Assembly (NCBI RefSeq): GCF_000499845.2
Contig: NC_023753.2
Span: 4,734,791-4,798,790, forward strand
Source: Phaseolus vulgaris
Lineage: Eukaryota > Streptophyta > Magnoliopsida > Fabales > Fabaceae
Direction: 5' to 3'
Length of the DNA: 64,000 nucleotides
The notes under the pieces: generated by a model
What the model saw: the letters and a program-made list of their open reading frames with translations, nothing else
Databases searched by the model: none
What the model was told of the DNA's origin: nothing
Translations under genes and position numbers: made by a program
In this document: positions 1 through 11,996 of the stretch, one piece after another
Layout of the letters: each line of letters opens with the position of its first letter
Position numbering within the stretch: the first letter of the stretch is position 1

Positions 1-500
1 TCGACTAGAGATTAGAGCCTTTCATTGTATATTTGATAAACAGATCACCCACTCAGAGTGTTCCTAACACAACTCCGATTGAGGCATGAAGTGGATTCAA
101 ACCCAACGTGCAACACTTGAAGGTATTTAGGTCAATTACTTATGCTCATGTCCCCAAGGCAACAAGATCGAAGTTGGATGATAAGGCAGTGAAGATCATT
201 TGTAATTCTTGAAGCACCTGCAGTTCAACCTGAAGCTGTAATTCAACCTGAAGTTGCAACTATGATGGAGCGACCAAGAAGGCAGCAACGACGACAACCT
301 GTATATCTTCAAGATTGTGAAGTAAATCTTGATGATGAAGTTGATGACAATGGAAATTTGGTTCACTTTGCTTTTCTTGCAGAATCAGACCCTATGAGAC
401 TTGCCGATGTCATTCAACACCCCAAATGGCAAAAGGCTATGAATGACGAATTGATGGTGATTGAGAAAAACAATATTATGACTCAAATTAGGAAGGTTGT
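1..500 (+). mobile_element. Ty1/copia retrotransposon polyprotein remnant
   Basis: The first 230 bases translate, with breaks, to the end of a copia integrase region (EAW-SG-KPNVQHLKVF, then YAHVPK-TRSKLDDKAV). The 262-504 frame continues into the start of the reverse transcriptase region (HPKWQKAMNDELMVIEKNN). That order is known for Ty1/copia pol. The piece is dead: the tryptophan codon of the EAW motif is TGA at 87-89, the frame shifts before 262, and homology ends near 490 with no RT core or LTR. It continues off the left edge of the window. Seen directly: motifs and stops. Inferred: family. Confidence 0.8.
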
Positions 501-504
501 TTGA

Positions 505-3150
505 GTAAATCAAAATGAATAAGATCAGTTTTGTAATTTTGTGCAATTACGTTCAATCAGTTGCTACAACATTTTGCCTTCTCTTATTTTCTTCAATTAA
601 TTCCTACATTTTTTTAATTTCAAAAATAATTTCTAATTTAGTTTAATAATAACTAATTATCTTAATTTTTAAAATTAGTTAAATTTTATGATTTTCTTGT
701 AATTTCCTATGCCTTTTCATGTTTATATACATAAATTTAAAATTGTCTCGGATCAATTTTAAAAAATATAAGTAATATATTTAATATAGTTTGATTTATA
801 TCTCATTTTATATATATATATATAAGTTTTTTTGAAAAAATATTTTTTATAAATGTTTTAAAAATTGTTTATGTCTATATTTATACTTTTGTTTTTAAAA
901 TCTCGTTTATTTAAATATTCTTTATTTACATATTTCATACTTAGTTGTTTATGAACATTTATGTATTTAAATAATATATACATATATATATATATATTTA
1001 TTTATTTATTTAGGACATTGTGTTTCAAATAAATGTCTTGTAAGAAGGCTGGTTATGAATATTTAGTACCCTATTAAATATTAAATCTTTTTAAAATTTT
1101 GATAGAATAATAATAATTCTTTAATCCAGAATGCATGGATATGTTAAACTTTAAAAAAATTAATATTAAATTAAATTAATTCAACTATTAAATCTGTTAA
1201 TATTTAGTTAATAGTACACCTGAGATTTCTCTTTCCATATAATAGTCTGTATATTAAATGTTTATACTAATTACATATTAATCAACATTTTTAATCATCT
1301 TTGTCTTTTTCATATTTATTAAATAAATAATAATAAAAGAATTTTTCTATTTTTAAAATATTATATTTACTTTTAATTTAATATTTTCTACATAAAACTA
1401 TTGAACATTTTGTATAAGGTCACTTGTACTTTTTGTTTTTAAGTTGAGTTAGATCATTACCTGCTATATAGATATTTTAAATAACTCTGTGTGTATTTAT
1501 TAATTTCACTCTCTAAACTAAAATGTTTCTTGAGTAGATAAGCCTAGATGCTTTGATAAAAATTTAAAATAGTTTGATACTTCATTAAATAACTTTTTGG
1601 AACATATTCATCAAACAAGTTCAATTTAATACGTTTAAAAAGTATTTTTAAAATAAAATAATTAAATATTACCTATAAGATTTCATTATAACAAACATCA
1701 AATTTATCTAATTTAACCTGCATGATGGTTAACATAATATAAAATATTGAACATACTAATCTAATAAATAATATAATGTAAATATAAAGAGTTAACCAAT
1801 AATGTAATGTAAATATATATATATATATATATAACTTATTTTTTCTCAATTTTATATATTAAAATATTTGAACTAAAATATAGATTTTTCAATATTTATA
1901 GTATAAAAAGCTATTATTGCTCTGTTAAAAATACAAAATATTTGCTTTAATTTTAAATAGTTCTAAAATATTTAATTATGTGTATTGAATATTCCGTAGT
2001 ATAAACATTAGATAGCAAGACTCTAAATGTAAATACTTATTTTAATTTAATATTTTTCCATTTAATAAATAAAATAGTGGAATATGAAAATATTGAACGA
2101 TTATTCAATTAATATAAATATTTGTTGTAGAGACTATAAGTAGAAAGATATATAACTAAATAAATAAATAATTTATTAAAGTGACAAGTTCTATCACACT
2201 TTGCCAGTATGTTATCTAATCAGACATTGAACCTTTTTTTAATATTAATTAATTAAAATTTCAAATGGCTTATTAATTATATATAAGTTCTATCCTACTC
2301 GAGAAAGATTCTATCTCGTAAAAATTACGCCTAATTTCATAGAAAAAATCATTTTATATAGAAATAATTAAATAAAAAAATAAATATATAATATTTTACA
2401 TTATAAATTTATTTAATATTTTTTAATAAATTAAAGATAAACAGAAGAATTTTGTATAATTATTCAATTAATATAAGTATGTTTGCGTCAGGGCTTTAAA
2501 TGAAAAGACAAAAGAATCGTATGCAACGTCAGCCAAATCATTTTATGCTATTGTACTTCTTAACATATACGTAGGATAAGAAAATTGTTATTGTCCTATA
2601 TTGAAATTATGAATATTTATTCAAAGTTTCTACATAATTAAAAATGTTTAATAAGGTGTATAAAAAAAATTCTAGTATTATTACTTTTAGTATGGTACTT
2701 AATGTAAGTACATAATTTTATTTAGTGCTTTCGTTTTTAATAAATAAAAAAGGCAATTAGGAAAATGTTAAACAATTATTTATTTCATATAAATATTTAT
2801 TTTAGAAACTATAACTGAAAATGGGAATAAATAAATTATTGAAGTGATAACATTGCTCTTCACATACTGTCCCTAGATATTTTTATGATAGTAAAATATA
2901 AAATTATACTTCTTTATTATGACGTATACACTTAATGTGTTATGTAAAAAATAATATAATAATAATTTAATTAAAAATCTCTACTAATTATTTTTATGTT
3001 AACAACTGCATCTTGTATGGTCAAATGCGTTTCCTTATTTGGAAAAGTAATATATATTCTCAAAAGTTACTAGTTAAATTACTATGAATATAATTAGTTT
3101 TTAAAGGGTCCTATTAATTAAGCACATTGATTAAGAAATTAATAACTTTA

Positions 3151-3181
<31 letters not shown>

Positions 3182-3320
3182 TTTGAAAACTACTCAAGAG
3201 ATTGAAAACCATGGGACAGTATTCAAAGAATTTTCCATTTTATATTTCTTAATAGTACTTAAGAGCTGTAGTTAGTATTTTCAATTATTAATTTATACAA
3301 TTAATGCGTATAAACAATTT
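505..3320. other. AT-rich intergenic region, no gene seen
   Basis: Very AT-rich sequence with no frame longer than chance. It holds short TA microsatellites (about 812-823, 978-996, 1816-1832 and 3149-3172). I recognise no coding exon, RNA gene or transposon terminus here. Confidence 0.6.
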
Positions 3321-3324
3321 CGCA

Positions 3325-3332
3325 TATAAAAA
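3325..3332 (+). promoter_or_regulatory. TATA box of the zinc-finger gene
   Basis: TATAAAAA lies about 60 bases upstream of the ATG at 3393, the spacing expected for a plant promoter with a short leader. Confidence 0.55.
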
Positions 3333-3392
3333 GGACACATTTGTGTCTAAAAATATTCAAGTTATACTTTGTTATAGTTCTTGTCAAAAACC

Positions 3393-3995
3393 ATGTCCAT
3401 GAATTTCAACAACATTAGCTTTGAGGCAGTTGGTTTGAACTATGGACAACATCCTCACCAAAATGGCATTGCATGCAAATTATGCAACCATGTTTCCCCA
3501 GACTTTCACGCATTCATAGCCCACACAGAGTCTCATTTTGCTCAACAAAACTCTTCAATGAGAAGGTTCTATTCACCAAACCGTGTCAACTCTCAAAGGG
3601 AAATGCTTCCCAACCCTTTGCAACCCAATTTCCCCAGGCGAATGATGATGCAGGAAACAAGAAACTTTAACAGCACAATTTTCCAGACATCACCACTACA
3701 ACCTGTGTTGATGCCCAGACAGAGAACAAACCTATTTCCTCATGCAAGACAACAAGTAATTGCTGCTTCACAATCGTTTCATGGTCCATCTCTAGCTATG
3801 TCTTTTGACAGGAATAGTGTTAACAAAATGACATTGTTTCCTTCTCCACTAATCCACCAAAGAGAGATGAAGACTTCTGCAGTTGATGGAACTAAGCCTT
3901 ATCTCAACTTGCTGGATAAACCCATAAACAATAATGGATTTTTTAAGCATGCTATTATGAGTGGTGATTCTATGGATCTTTCATTGAGACTTTAG
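3393..3995 (+). CDS. Single C2H2 zinc-finger protein with C-terminal EAR-like motif
   Basis: Intronless frame of 200 residues. One C2H2 finger is visible: Cys28-x2-Cys31-x12-His44-x3-His48, within ACKLCNHVSPDFHAFIAHTESH-like sequence. It lacks the plant QALGGH signature in its helix. The rest is low-complexity, rich in Asn, Gln, Pro, Ser and Met. The protein ends in MDLSLRL, whose L-S-L-R-L matches the LxLxL EAR repression motif, so a nuclear transcriptional repressor is likely (inference). I chose the ATG at 3393. The frame is open four codons further to a TTG at 3381, but that is not a plausible plant start. A TATA box lies at 3325 and AATAAA at 4074. DNA target and regulator are unknown. 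Confidence 0.78.
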   Translation: MSMNFNNISFEAVGLNYGQHPHQNGIACKLCNHVSPDFHAFIAHTESHFAQQNSSMRRFYSPNRVNSQREMLPNPLQPNFPRRMMMQETRNFNSTIFQTSPLQPVLMPRQRTNLFPHARQQVIAASQSFHGPSLAMSFDRNSVNKMTLFPSPLIHQREMKTSAVDGTKPYLNLLDKPINNNGFFKHAIMSGDSMDLSLRL

Positions 3996-4073
3996 AGCTT
4001 TAAGCATTCTCTTTCTGTGCCATCTACGATGTTGGTGGTAGTGAAAACTACCATATCAAACATTTTTAGCTTA

Positions 4074-4079
4074 AATAAA
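4074..4079 (+). terminator. Polyadenylation signal of the zinc-finger gene
   Basis: Canonical AATAAA about 80 bases after the stop codon. Confidence 0.5.
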
Positions 4080-4364
4080 GTTGTATTCAGTCATGACTTA
4101 GTATATCTTCATGTCTAGTTGTATTCAAGTTATGCCATGTTGATTTTATTTTAGCTTAAAGATGTTAAAGTTGTAGAGAATGAGGATGAGAAAATATCAT
4201 ATTGAATAAAAATATCAGTTTAAGATTTTAGTAAATGAAATTATCATATTCGATCTTTATCTAAACTTTCACTTTCACTCAAGGTTTAAATTAAAATTAC
4301 AAATCATAATTAAGGTGTGATTACGCAAGTATAACAATCCGCTAATAAATGATATTTTTATTAT

Positions 4365-4800
4365 TGTTTTTTTTATGTGAGATTTCTCTTTCCTCTCAAC
4401 GAATCTTAATTTTCCCCGTTTATATATTCGATGTTTAAAATTGTAATTATAGTCACATCTGAAATGTGACGACAAAAAAATACGATTTTAATAAGGTTCA
4501 AAGTTTGGAATTCATGATTCCCATTTCGATTAAAGATATTAGTGGTACAAAGAATTCATGAAGAATAAAAACATCGAATTAGGTTTTTCATCGTTGAACT
4601 TTTTATGTGAGATTTTGTCTTTTCTCTTAAAGAATCTTAGGTTACTCGTTTTCATTCAACATTTTTAATTATAACTATAATCATAGATTTGACCGCACAA
4701 ACAAAAAGAAAATACTGGTGTGTTTGTGGTTTCAATTGAGATAAGTAAAAATATTTTAATTCACAATTTCGTATTTATCTTAAAGATGTTAGTCACTTTA
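4365..4800. repeat. Two imperfect direct repeat units of about 230 bases
   Basis: A block beginning TTTTTATGTGAGAT at about 4370 recurs at about 4600. Both copies continue through a CTTT/TCTC run, then AATCTTA, then a Val/Ile-like AT stretch and a GAC-rich end, with many substitutions. The 66-residue frame on the minus strand inside it is judged to be chance. Confidence 0.5.
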
Positions 4801-6584
4801 AAATAATAATGAATTATAAATATGTTATTTCGATTTTTTTATTTTTAACCTTTTCATGCGTAATTTACCTTTGGCAAATTAATTATACTTTTTTTTAATG
4901 TTGTAAATCTACACTACACATGATTTAAAATCTCATCTGATTTTTTTATTGTAAATTTCTGTTTAAAATTTTAAGTAAATTGTTGTAGGTCTTAGAATAT
5001 AAAGTGAATAAGAATATTTGTATTTTACTTCAATAAAAATAAAATGTATACAGAAATAAAATAGATACTTTATGCAAGTTGTTGCCGGCAGATTAAGAGT
5101 TTATGAATGATAGTTGAGATATTTAGGTTGAGTTTTCCTAAATTATCCATAAACAAATAATTTAAATAATTTATCTTAGTTATATTTACATTATATCATC
5201 AAATCATTTAATTAATTAAATATTTACATTCAATAAATTGCAATTTTTATTTTTTTTATAAAACCTTTAATGTTAGGCATCATTATGCAACTTGACATCT
5301 CACTTAGACTGACACCTCAATCAACAACAATCATATGTCATCACATGAAAAAAAAATATTATTAAAAAAAAATACAAAAATATGGGAGATTAGACCAAAA
5401 CTCATATGCTAAGAAAAACGATATATATTCATAAAAAATTCTAAGAACATACTAGATGAAAGTCTATTATACTAATGAAATGATTCTCTATGAATAAATC
5501 ATATATTTGCCAACTGAGTAATCCTAAAACTGATTTTTTCGATGTAATTAAGACAAGTATTTCATCCATTATGAAGTATTCACAAAACATTAGTTTTAAC
5601 AGTAAACGCAGCACAAACTAAAACATAATTAAATAGACATTAGTAAGCCTCATCTTTTAAATTTTCTCCATAACATTTATAACTCCATAAAACTCAGTAA
5701 AATATACATTGTAATTTTAATTATTTGATAATTACAATCAATTAAATACGAACCAAATGTCTATTAAATAAATTGAAAATTGCAGGCTCGCAACATAATT
5801 ATAGCATTGAAAATAACAATATAAATTCGTTACTATTCATGTAAGCCAACTTAAAAATATAATTTATTTTTACATCATTCTTATAACATGTTACTGTTAT
5901 CTAAATCTTAATTTGTAGAGAAAATTTATTTAAATTTTAAATTAAAAAAATATAAGAATTAAAAACAGTTTTATAAATGTAAATATTATTATTATTAATA
6001 ATATTATTATCCGCTTTTACATATGAAATTATTTTATTTCAATGATTTAAAATTTACATTATTTTTTAATTTAATAAGTATGTTATTGTTTCATTTATAA
6101 CGAAGTGCAATATCCTAATGTCTCCATGTGGGAGAAAAGAAAAAATAATCATGAGAATGAAAATTATGAATTTTTATAGAAGATGATATAATATTGTTAT
6201 TTTATTTTATTTTATTTTTCACAATCAATTGTATTTGTCATGTTTTACGGTAAGAATAATTAAAAAATAATGACGGAAAGTTTGGAAAGAAGAAGATAAA
6301 AAAAAATGAAATAGAGAGTGATTGGTTTATATTAAAAAAGACACCTAGGAAGGTTCCAAGCAGTTTCGGAAGTAATAAACAATATTTGTGAGATTAAGTA
6401 CCAATTATATATATTGTCACCATAATTTTGAAAAGTATGCACCAATTCCTTTGTTATTAGATAATAACGAAAAGAAAAAGAAACATTAGATAAAGTGAAA
6501 CCAATGTTTTAGTAAATCATTTATATTACAAATCTGTAAGAAGAAACATTATTTAATGTTTGCAGTGTGAAAGTATGAGCATCC
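4801..6584. other. AT-rich intergenic region upstream of CAO-1
   Basis: No coding exon or RNA gene recognised. An AT-rich palindrome of TAT/ATT triplets sits near 5985-6010. The last 200 bases should hold the CAO-1 promoter, but no single TATA box stands out. Confidence 0.5.
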
Positions 6585-9500
6585 ATGTTGATATTGATGA
6601 AGAAAGCCATGGATGCAAGAACAAAAGTGACAGTGGTTACTGTAATGCTCTTTTGGAGCTGCTGTGTAGTAGAATGCAATCACCCTCACCCACTTGACCC
6701 TCTAACCCCTTCTGAGCTCAACCTTGTCCGAACCATAGTCCAAAACGCATACCCAACCACAAAAACCACCAACCACAACCTCACCTTCAACTACGTGGGT
6801 TTGGACGAACCCGACAAGCCCAAAATCCTCCAATGGATATCCTCAAACCCCAAAACCAAACCATCTTCTCCACCACCTCGTCGAGCCTTCGTCGTAGTTC
6901 GGTTCCAAAAACAATCCCACGAGATCACAGTGGACTTGTCCACACGTTCCATCGTCTCAAAGAATGTTTACGAAGGAAATGGGTACCCTATGCTGACCTT
7001 CGGCGAACAAACCGTGGTGTCACAGCTTCCATTCAGCTACGAACCGTTTAAGGAGTCTTTGAGGAAGAGGGGTCTGAACACGTCTCAGGTTCTGTGTGCT
7101 TCATTCTCTATTGGATGATTCGGAGAAGCCAAGACCAAACGGAACGTGAAGGTTAAGTGTTACTACACGAATGGCACTGCAAATTTGTATGCCAGGCCTA
7201 TAGAAGGGGTGGCTGCAGTGGTTGACGTGGATGACATGAAAATCGTGGGCTACATTGATAGAGACGTGATTCCAGTGCCAAACGCAGAGGGCACTGAGTA
7301 CAGAGCTTCTAAGCTCAAACCACCCTTCGCTCCAAAGCTTAAGGGAATAGCTGTCACTCAACACGGTGGACCTGGATTCACCATTCAAGGCCATTCCGTT
7401 AGGTACCAATAATGAATTTTTCTCTCTTCCTTGTTTTTTTTTTTTTTTTACTATTGGGGCAATTTTAGAAGCTTGTATACAATATGTCAATCTGGTATTT
7501 TTTCTTTGAAACAAAAAGTTTGGCTATTTTTTATTTTCCAAAAAAATTGAAATAATTAATTAAACAAATTTTATAAAAAATTTAAGTGTAAAATTTTAAC
7601 ACTATTTTTTAATTATTTTTTCTTAATTTTATAAAATTTGTTAAATTAATTCAATTAATTATTTCAATTTTTAAAAAAACAAATAAACTTTTTTTTTATA
7701 AAAAAATAATTAAAACTGAATCGATAACTTTTACACGATTTCCGTGTAACCTTGAAAAAAATTGATAATTAAGTCCTACACTTCTATTTGAGATAATCAA
7801 GATTCTATCATCTTAATACAATTTTTTTTTATAATAAAATCGTGTCATATGTTGTTACACTTTTTCTTCTTTATTATAAACTCACTTCCTCCTATTCCTA
7901 CTTTTTTTAAAGCCAACCCTATTTCATTAATAAAGTAATATAATTGGTGGAGCATAGTAAAAAAGAACCATGTTCCTTTCTTCGTTATTCCAACTCAATT
8001 AAGTGCACCTTGAAAAACGATTTTTTTTTTTTTTACTTTTAGGCATTATTACACATCCAAGTGTAGGAAACGACTATTTTCTAACCAATAACTATTATTT
8101 AGTGATGTCATCCTCATTGAAGACTGTGGGTAGGAAGAAAATATGCTTTCTTATTGTCGATTGGATCCATAGTGGTGTGATTTAATCATAAACTAATACC
8201 AGCATGAAAAGCACCAAGGATATATAATAATATTTTACATTGTTAATTTATTATATAGGCAATGTAAACATATTATTAGAATAATGGTGACAAGATTATT
8301 TTTTACACGAAAAATATTTCTACATCAATCAATTGGATGCAACCTGGCAGATTGATATGTTAGGAACCGTGTCGTTTTTCTTTCCCATGTAAGAACTTAA
8401 AAATGTCTAAAACGCTTTTAATTCTTGATATTTATGCAAAAAATTGTATAACAATATTTTTAAAAAATGAATACAATCTTAGAGAAAATATTAAATTAAA
8501 ATGGCACAGTAAAAGTAACATTGATCATGATATTAACCATTTTGTTCAATCAGTTGGGGCAATTGGGATTTTCACGTAGGATTTGACATTAAGGCCGGTC
8601 CAATAATTTCTCTAGCTTCAGTTTATGATCTTCAAAAGCAGAAACGTCGTCGGGTACTGCACAAAGGATTCATATCAGAGTTGTTTGTGCCATACCAAGA
8701 CCCAACTGAGGAATGGTATTACACAACATACTTTGACTCTGGTGAATATGGCTTTGGACAGTGTATGTCTTCACTACAACCTCTCACCGATTGCCCTCCC
8801 AATGCAGCATTCATAGATGCATACTTTGCTGCTTCAGATGGTTCTCCTGTAAAGATACCTAATGCCTTCTGCATATTTGAAAAGTATGCTGGTGATATCA
8901 TGTGGCGTCACACTGAAATTTCAATCCCAAATCAAGTGGTACATTTTATTAATTTTCTGCTGTTGCTTGCTACCTTTTCAGTTCATAAATATTCATTGTG
9001 TTCTTTTTGGTAGATAACTGAGGTCAGGTCAGATGTAAGCCTAGTGGTGAGGATAGTCTCAACTGTGGGCAACTACGACTATGTTATAGATTGGGAATTT
9101 AAGCCAAGTGGAAGCATCAAAATTGGGGTATGATTTAAATGTTTTATATTACATGACTGAAATTTCAAGAACCATTTCTTTATTCAATCTTGTGAATTGT
9201 TTTATTGTATACATGAAATTTGTGATTACCTACTGTTATGAAGAAACTACATGTTATATTTTAGGTTGGACTTACTGGGATATTAGGGCTTAAGGCAGGG
9301 GCTTACACCCACACAGATGAAATAAAAGAAGACATCTACGGCACACTGATAGCAGATAATACCATTGGTGTCTACCATGATCACTTCTTCATCTATTATC
9401 TTGACCTTGACATTGATGGTGAAATCAACTCCTTTGTGAAGTCTAACTTAGAGACAGTGAAAGTGAAAGATGAAAACATACCAAGGAAAAGTCGTTGGAC

Positions 9501-10114
9501 AGTTGTAAGTGAAACGGCAAGAACAGAAGCTGATGCGAGAATCAACCTGGGTTTGAAGGCCTCAGAGCTGCTAGTGGTGAATCCTAATAAAAGAACAAAA
9601 CAAGGAAATAAAATTGGGTACCGTTTGGTTCCCGGTTCTGGGGTGCACCCACTTTCGCTTCTTAATGATTACCCTCAAATTAGAGGTGCCTTCACCAATT
9701 ACAATGTGTGGGTCACACCATACAACAAATCTGAGAAATGGGCAGCAGGGTCATATGTCGATCGTAGCAGAGGTGATGATACTGTTGCTGTTTGGAGTTC
9801 CAGGTGTGTTACCTTGCTTACCACACTTCAATTCTTATGAACTTTCTGTTAAAAATTAAAGTTTTTGAATGAAGGTCTGAGAAATGATGTTGAGAATTTG
9901 AATGAGCAGGGATAGGGAGATTGAGAAGAAGGATATAGTGTTGTGGTACATGATGGGATTTCATCATGTTCCTTCGCAAGAAGATTTTCCAGTTATGCCA
10001 ACGTTGAGTGGAGGGTTTGAACTAAGGCCAACCAATTTCTTCGAGAGCAACCCAGTCCTTAAAACAAAATCACCCAAGCTTCTGCAATGGCCTAACTGCA
10101 CTTCTCAACATTAG
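6585..10114 (+). pseudogene. CAO-1: copper-containing amine oxidase with one in-frame stop
   Basis: Five exons: 6585-7402, 8554-8938, 9014-9127, 9265-9803, 9910-10114, all with GT-AG borders and together in frame (686 residues if the stop is ignored). Family role: oxidative deamination of primary di/polyamines to aldehyde, NH3 and H2O2. Present are a signal-like N-terminus (VTVVTVMLFWSCCVVEC), catalytic Tyr320 and Asp334, topaquinone Tyr422 in T-V-G-N-Y-D, copper ligands His477, His479 and His638, and Cys pairs expected for disulfides. The lesion is TGA at 7116-7118, where the intact copies read the Trp of the GWFGE motif. Translation would end after 177 residues, before the catalytic domain. 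No other break was found. The tail is full length, ending WPNCTSQH. It could be a young pseudogene, a null allele or a base-call error. A start at 6609 is also possible. Confidence 0.85.
7540..7679. repeat. Foldback (MITE-like) inverted repeat in CAO-1 intron 1
   Basis: The left arm at about 7540-7576 and the right arm at about 7625-7679 are reverse complements over roughly 35-40 AT-rich bases, with a few indels and a 50-base spacer. It sits inside the 1151-base first intron. I could not identify a clear target-site duplication. Confidence 0.5.
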
Positions 10115-10500
10115 TTGCTAATCATGCATTTCATTCCACTCAAACAACCCAACCACATTTTAAACATTCCTGTTTTCTCCTATACAACATTTGTAGTTTC
10201 TTCCTTTTCCACAGTTCAGCTAATAAACAAAAGATACATACAATCTCATACCACTTTTATTTAATATTTACCAAATTTTGAACTCCTTCTGTGTACTGTT
10301 TTGTTTATAATATTGTTAGTAACTTTTTCAAGATATAGGAATATTTTTTTATTTCGTTTTTAAATTATTTAAACATTACTTATATAATTACAATAAGCTG
10401 ATAAATTAGAATTTTAAATTGCCCTAAAACTATTGTGTTAAATGTATCTTTGTTTTATTAACATCATTAATTCAATCTTATAAAATCGACGTGATCTTTA
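10115..10500. other. 3' region of CAO-1 and spacer
   Basis: Probable 3' untranslated region, then AT-rich spacer. AATAAA-like words occur after 10220. Nothing else is recognised. Confidence 0.4.
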
Positions 10501-10522
10501 TACCTATTTATATTGTTTGTAT

Positions 10523-10860
10523 TTATTGGTGGTCCGATAACCATATGACAGTTTGTGATTGATAAGTCTAACAAATTCTTGTTAAGATGTGAGATCCCAA
10601 CATATTTCATCAAGTCAACACCTGTCAAATTGTGCGTGAGACTATATATTCATGGGTGGTCCAATAACTTCTCTGGCGTATGGTTTAATGAACTTAACAA
10701 ATGTGAAATCCCAACATACCCCCTCAAGCCAAAATCTATCAACTCGTGCATGAGATTATATATTTATGCGTAGTCCAATAACGATCTGATACGAGATGAG
10801 CTCAACCAACTCTCGCTAGAATATTCTTGAAGTGGATCTTATACATATTTGATTTTAAGG
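10523..10860. repeat. Imperfect tandem repeat, about 2.3 units
   Basis: The phrase TGGTCC(A/G)ATAAC recurs near 10530 and 10657, with a TAGTCC variant near 10771. Between copies the phrase TGTGA(G/A)ATCCCAACATA recurs, followed by TCAAG and a TGAGA(C/T)TATATAT block. Units are about 115-127 bases. The 72-residue frame at 10555-10773 only reflects the repeat. Confidence 0.6.
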
Positions 10861-11419
10861 TAACTTTATCCTTATAAAATTAAATCATGAGATGAGGTTT
10901 GTACCCACTTATTTATTATAGGTAATCTAGTCTCCAACATATATATTAATTTTATGAAAATATATTTTAAAAATTAATATTAATATAATGAGATGAATGT
11001 ATAATATATATATATATAGTTATTTTAATTTAAATATTATTTTTGTTTTTAGGGATATTATTTTAACTTATGTTTATATTTTTGTTAATCTTAATTCATA
11101 TTTTTGAAATGTTTTATTATAAAAGTTAAAATTTATTTTAAATTTTCAAATAGTTATATTTTTATTAAATAGATATAGTTATTGATTACTTTAAAATAAT
11201 TTTTAATAATGTTGAAGATATTAAATTTAATTATGATATTGTTAGAATTTTTAGTTGGTTGACGTGAATTAAATGCAGTTCCTTAGTTACATAAACTTGT
11301 CTAACATTATTATTATTATCATTTCAAAATACTCTCTTTGTTATCATTATTATATTAATGGTAACTTAATTTAACCAGTTGAATTATTCATTCAAAAATA
11401 AACTCATCTCTCTAAATAT

Positions 11420-11890
11420 CATCTACTTCTTAATTAATATCTACTTTACAAAAAATATATATGAAATAATTTATTATTTAATTATTAGCTTTAAATAAAT
11501 TCAATAACACACAGTAAACTCTATTCACATTTAATATATTTTTTTATTAAATTTTATATCATTTTTAATTTTTATCAAATAGTTCTAATATATTACCCAA
11601 AATAATATTTTAATTAAAAATAATTATAATTTATAGATAAATAAATTAAATTATTTTTTAATAATTTTTAAATATAAGGTTAATTTTGTAAATTTATATT
11701 TTTATCAATTAAAAAATACAATTTTAATTATATCCATCAATCATTCACAAACTTTCGTACATTTTTTCTACATTTTCCACTCTATTTACCTTAATCCAAA
11801 GAACATCACTTTCTTTACATTTTTCCTTCAAATCATCTCAAATTCACTCTCTAACCCAATCAAAGTATAATTCAATTTAGTATATTCTAT
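11420..11890. repeat. Dispersed repeat family, copy A
   Basis: An AT-rich stretch followed by a C/T-rich end (CATTCACAAACTTT, then CCACTCTATTTACC, TTAATCCAAA, TCAAATCATCTCAAATTCAC). The same ordered words, diverged, occur at about 28900-29345 in the same orientation and at about 38390-38700 in reverse orientation. It is probably a non-autonomous element. Confidence 0.55.
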
Positions 11891-11996
11891 ATATTTGGCA
11901 GCCCCAAAATTTTTTTACACATATAAATACTTGATATTCCAAAATATTTTTTAAAGATCCATGAGTTTCAAGTTTCTAACACAAGTTTCAAAACTA

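Noticed and set aside
7146..7412. Separate 88-codon gene after CAO-1 exon 1
   Set aside because: It is the same exon in the same frame after the TGA. It matches CAO-2 residue for residue in layout, and its last codons are intronic.
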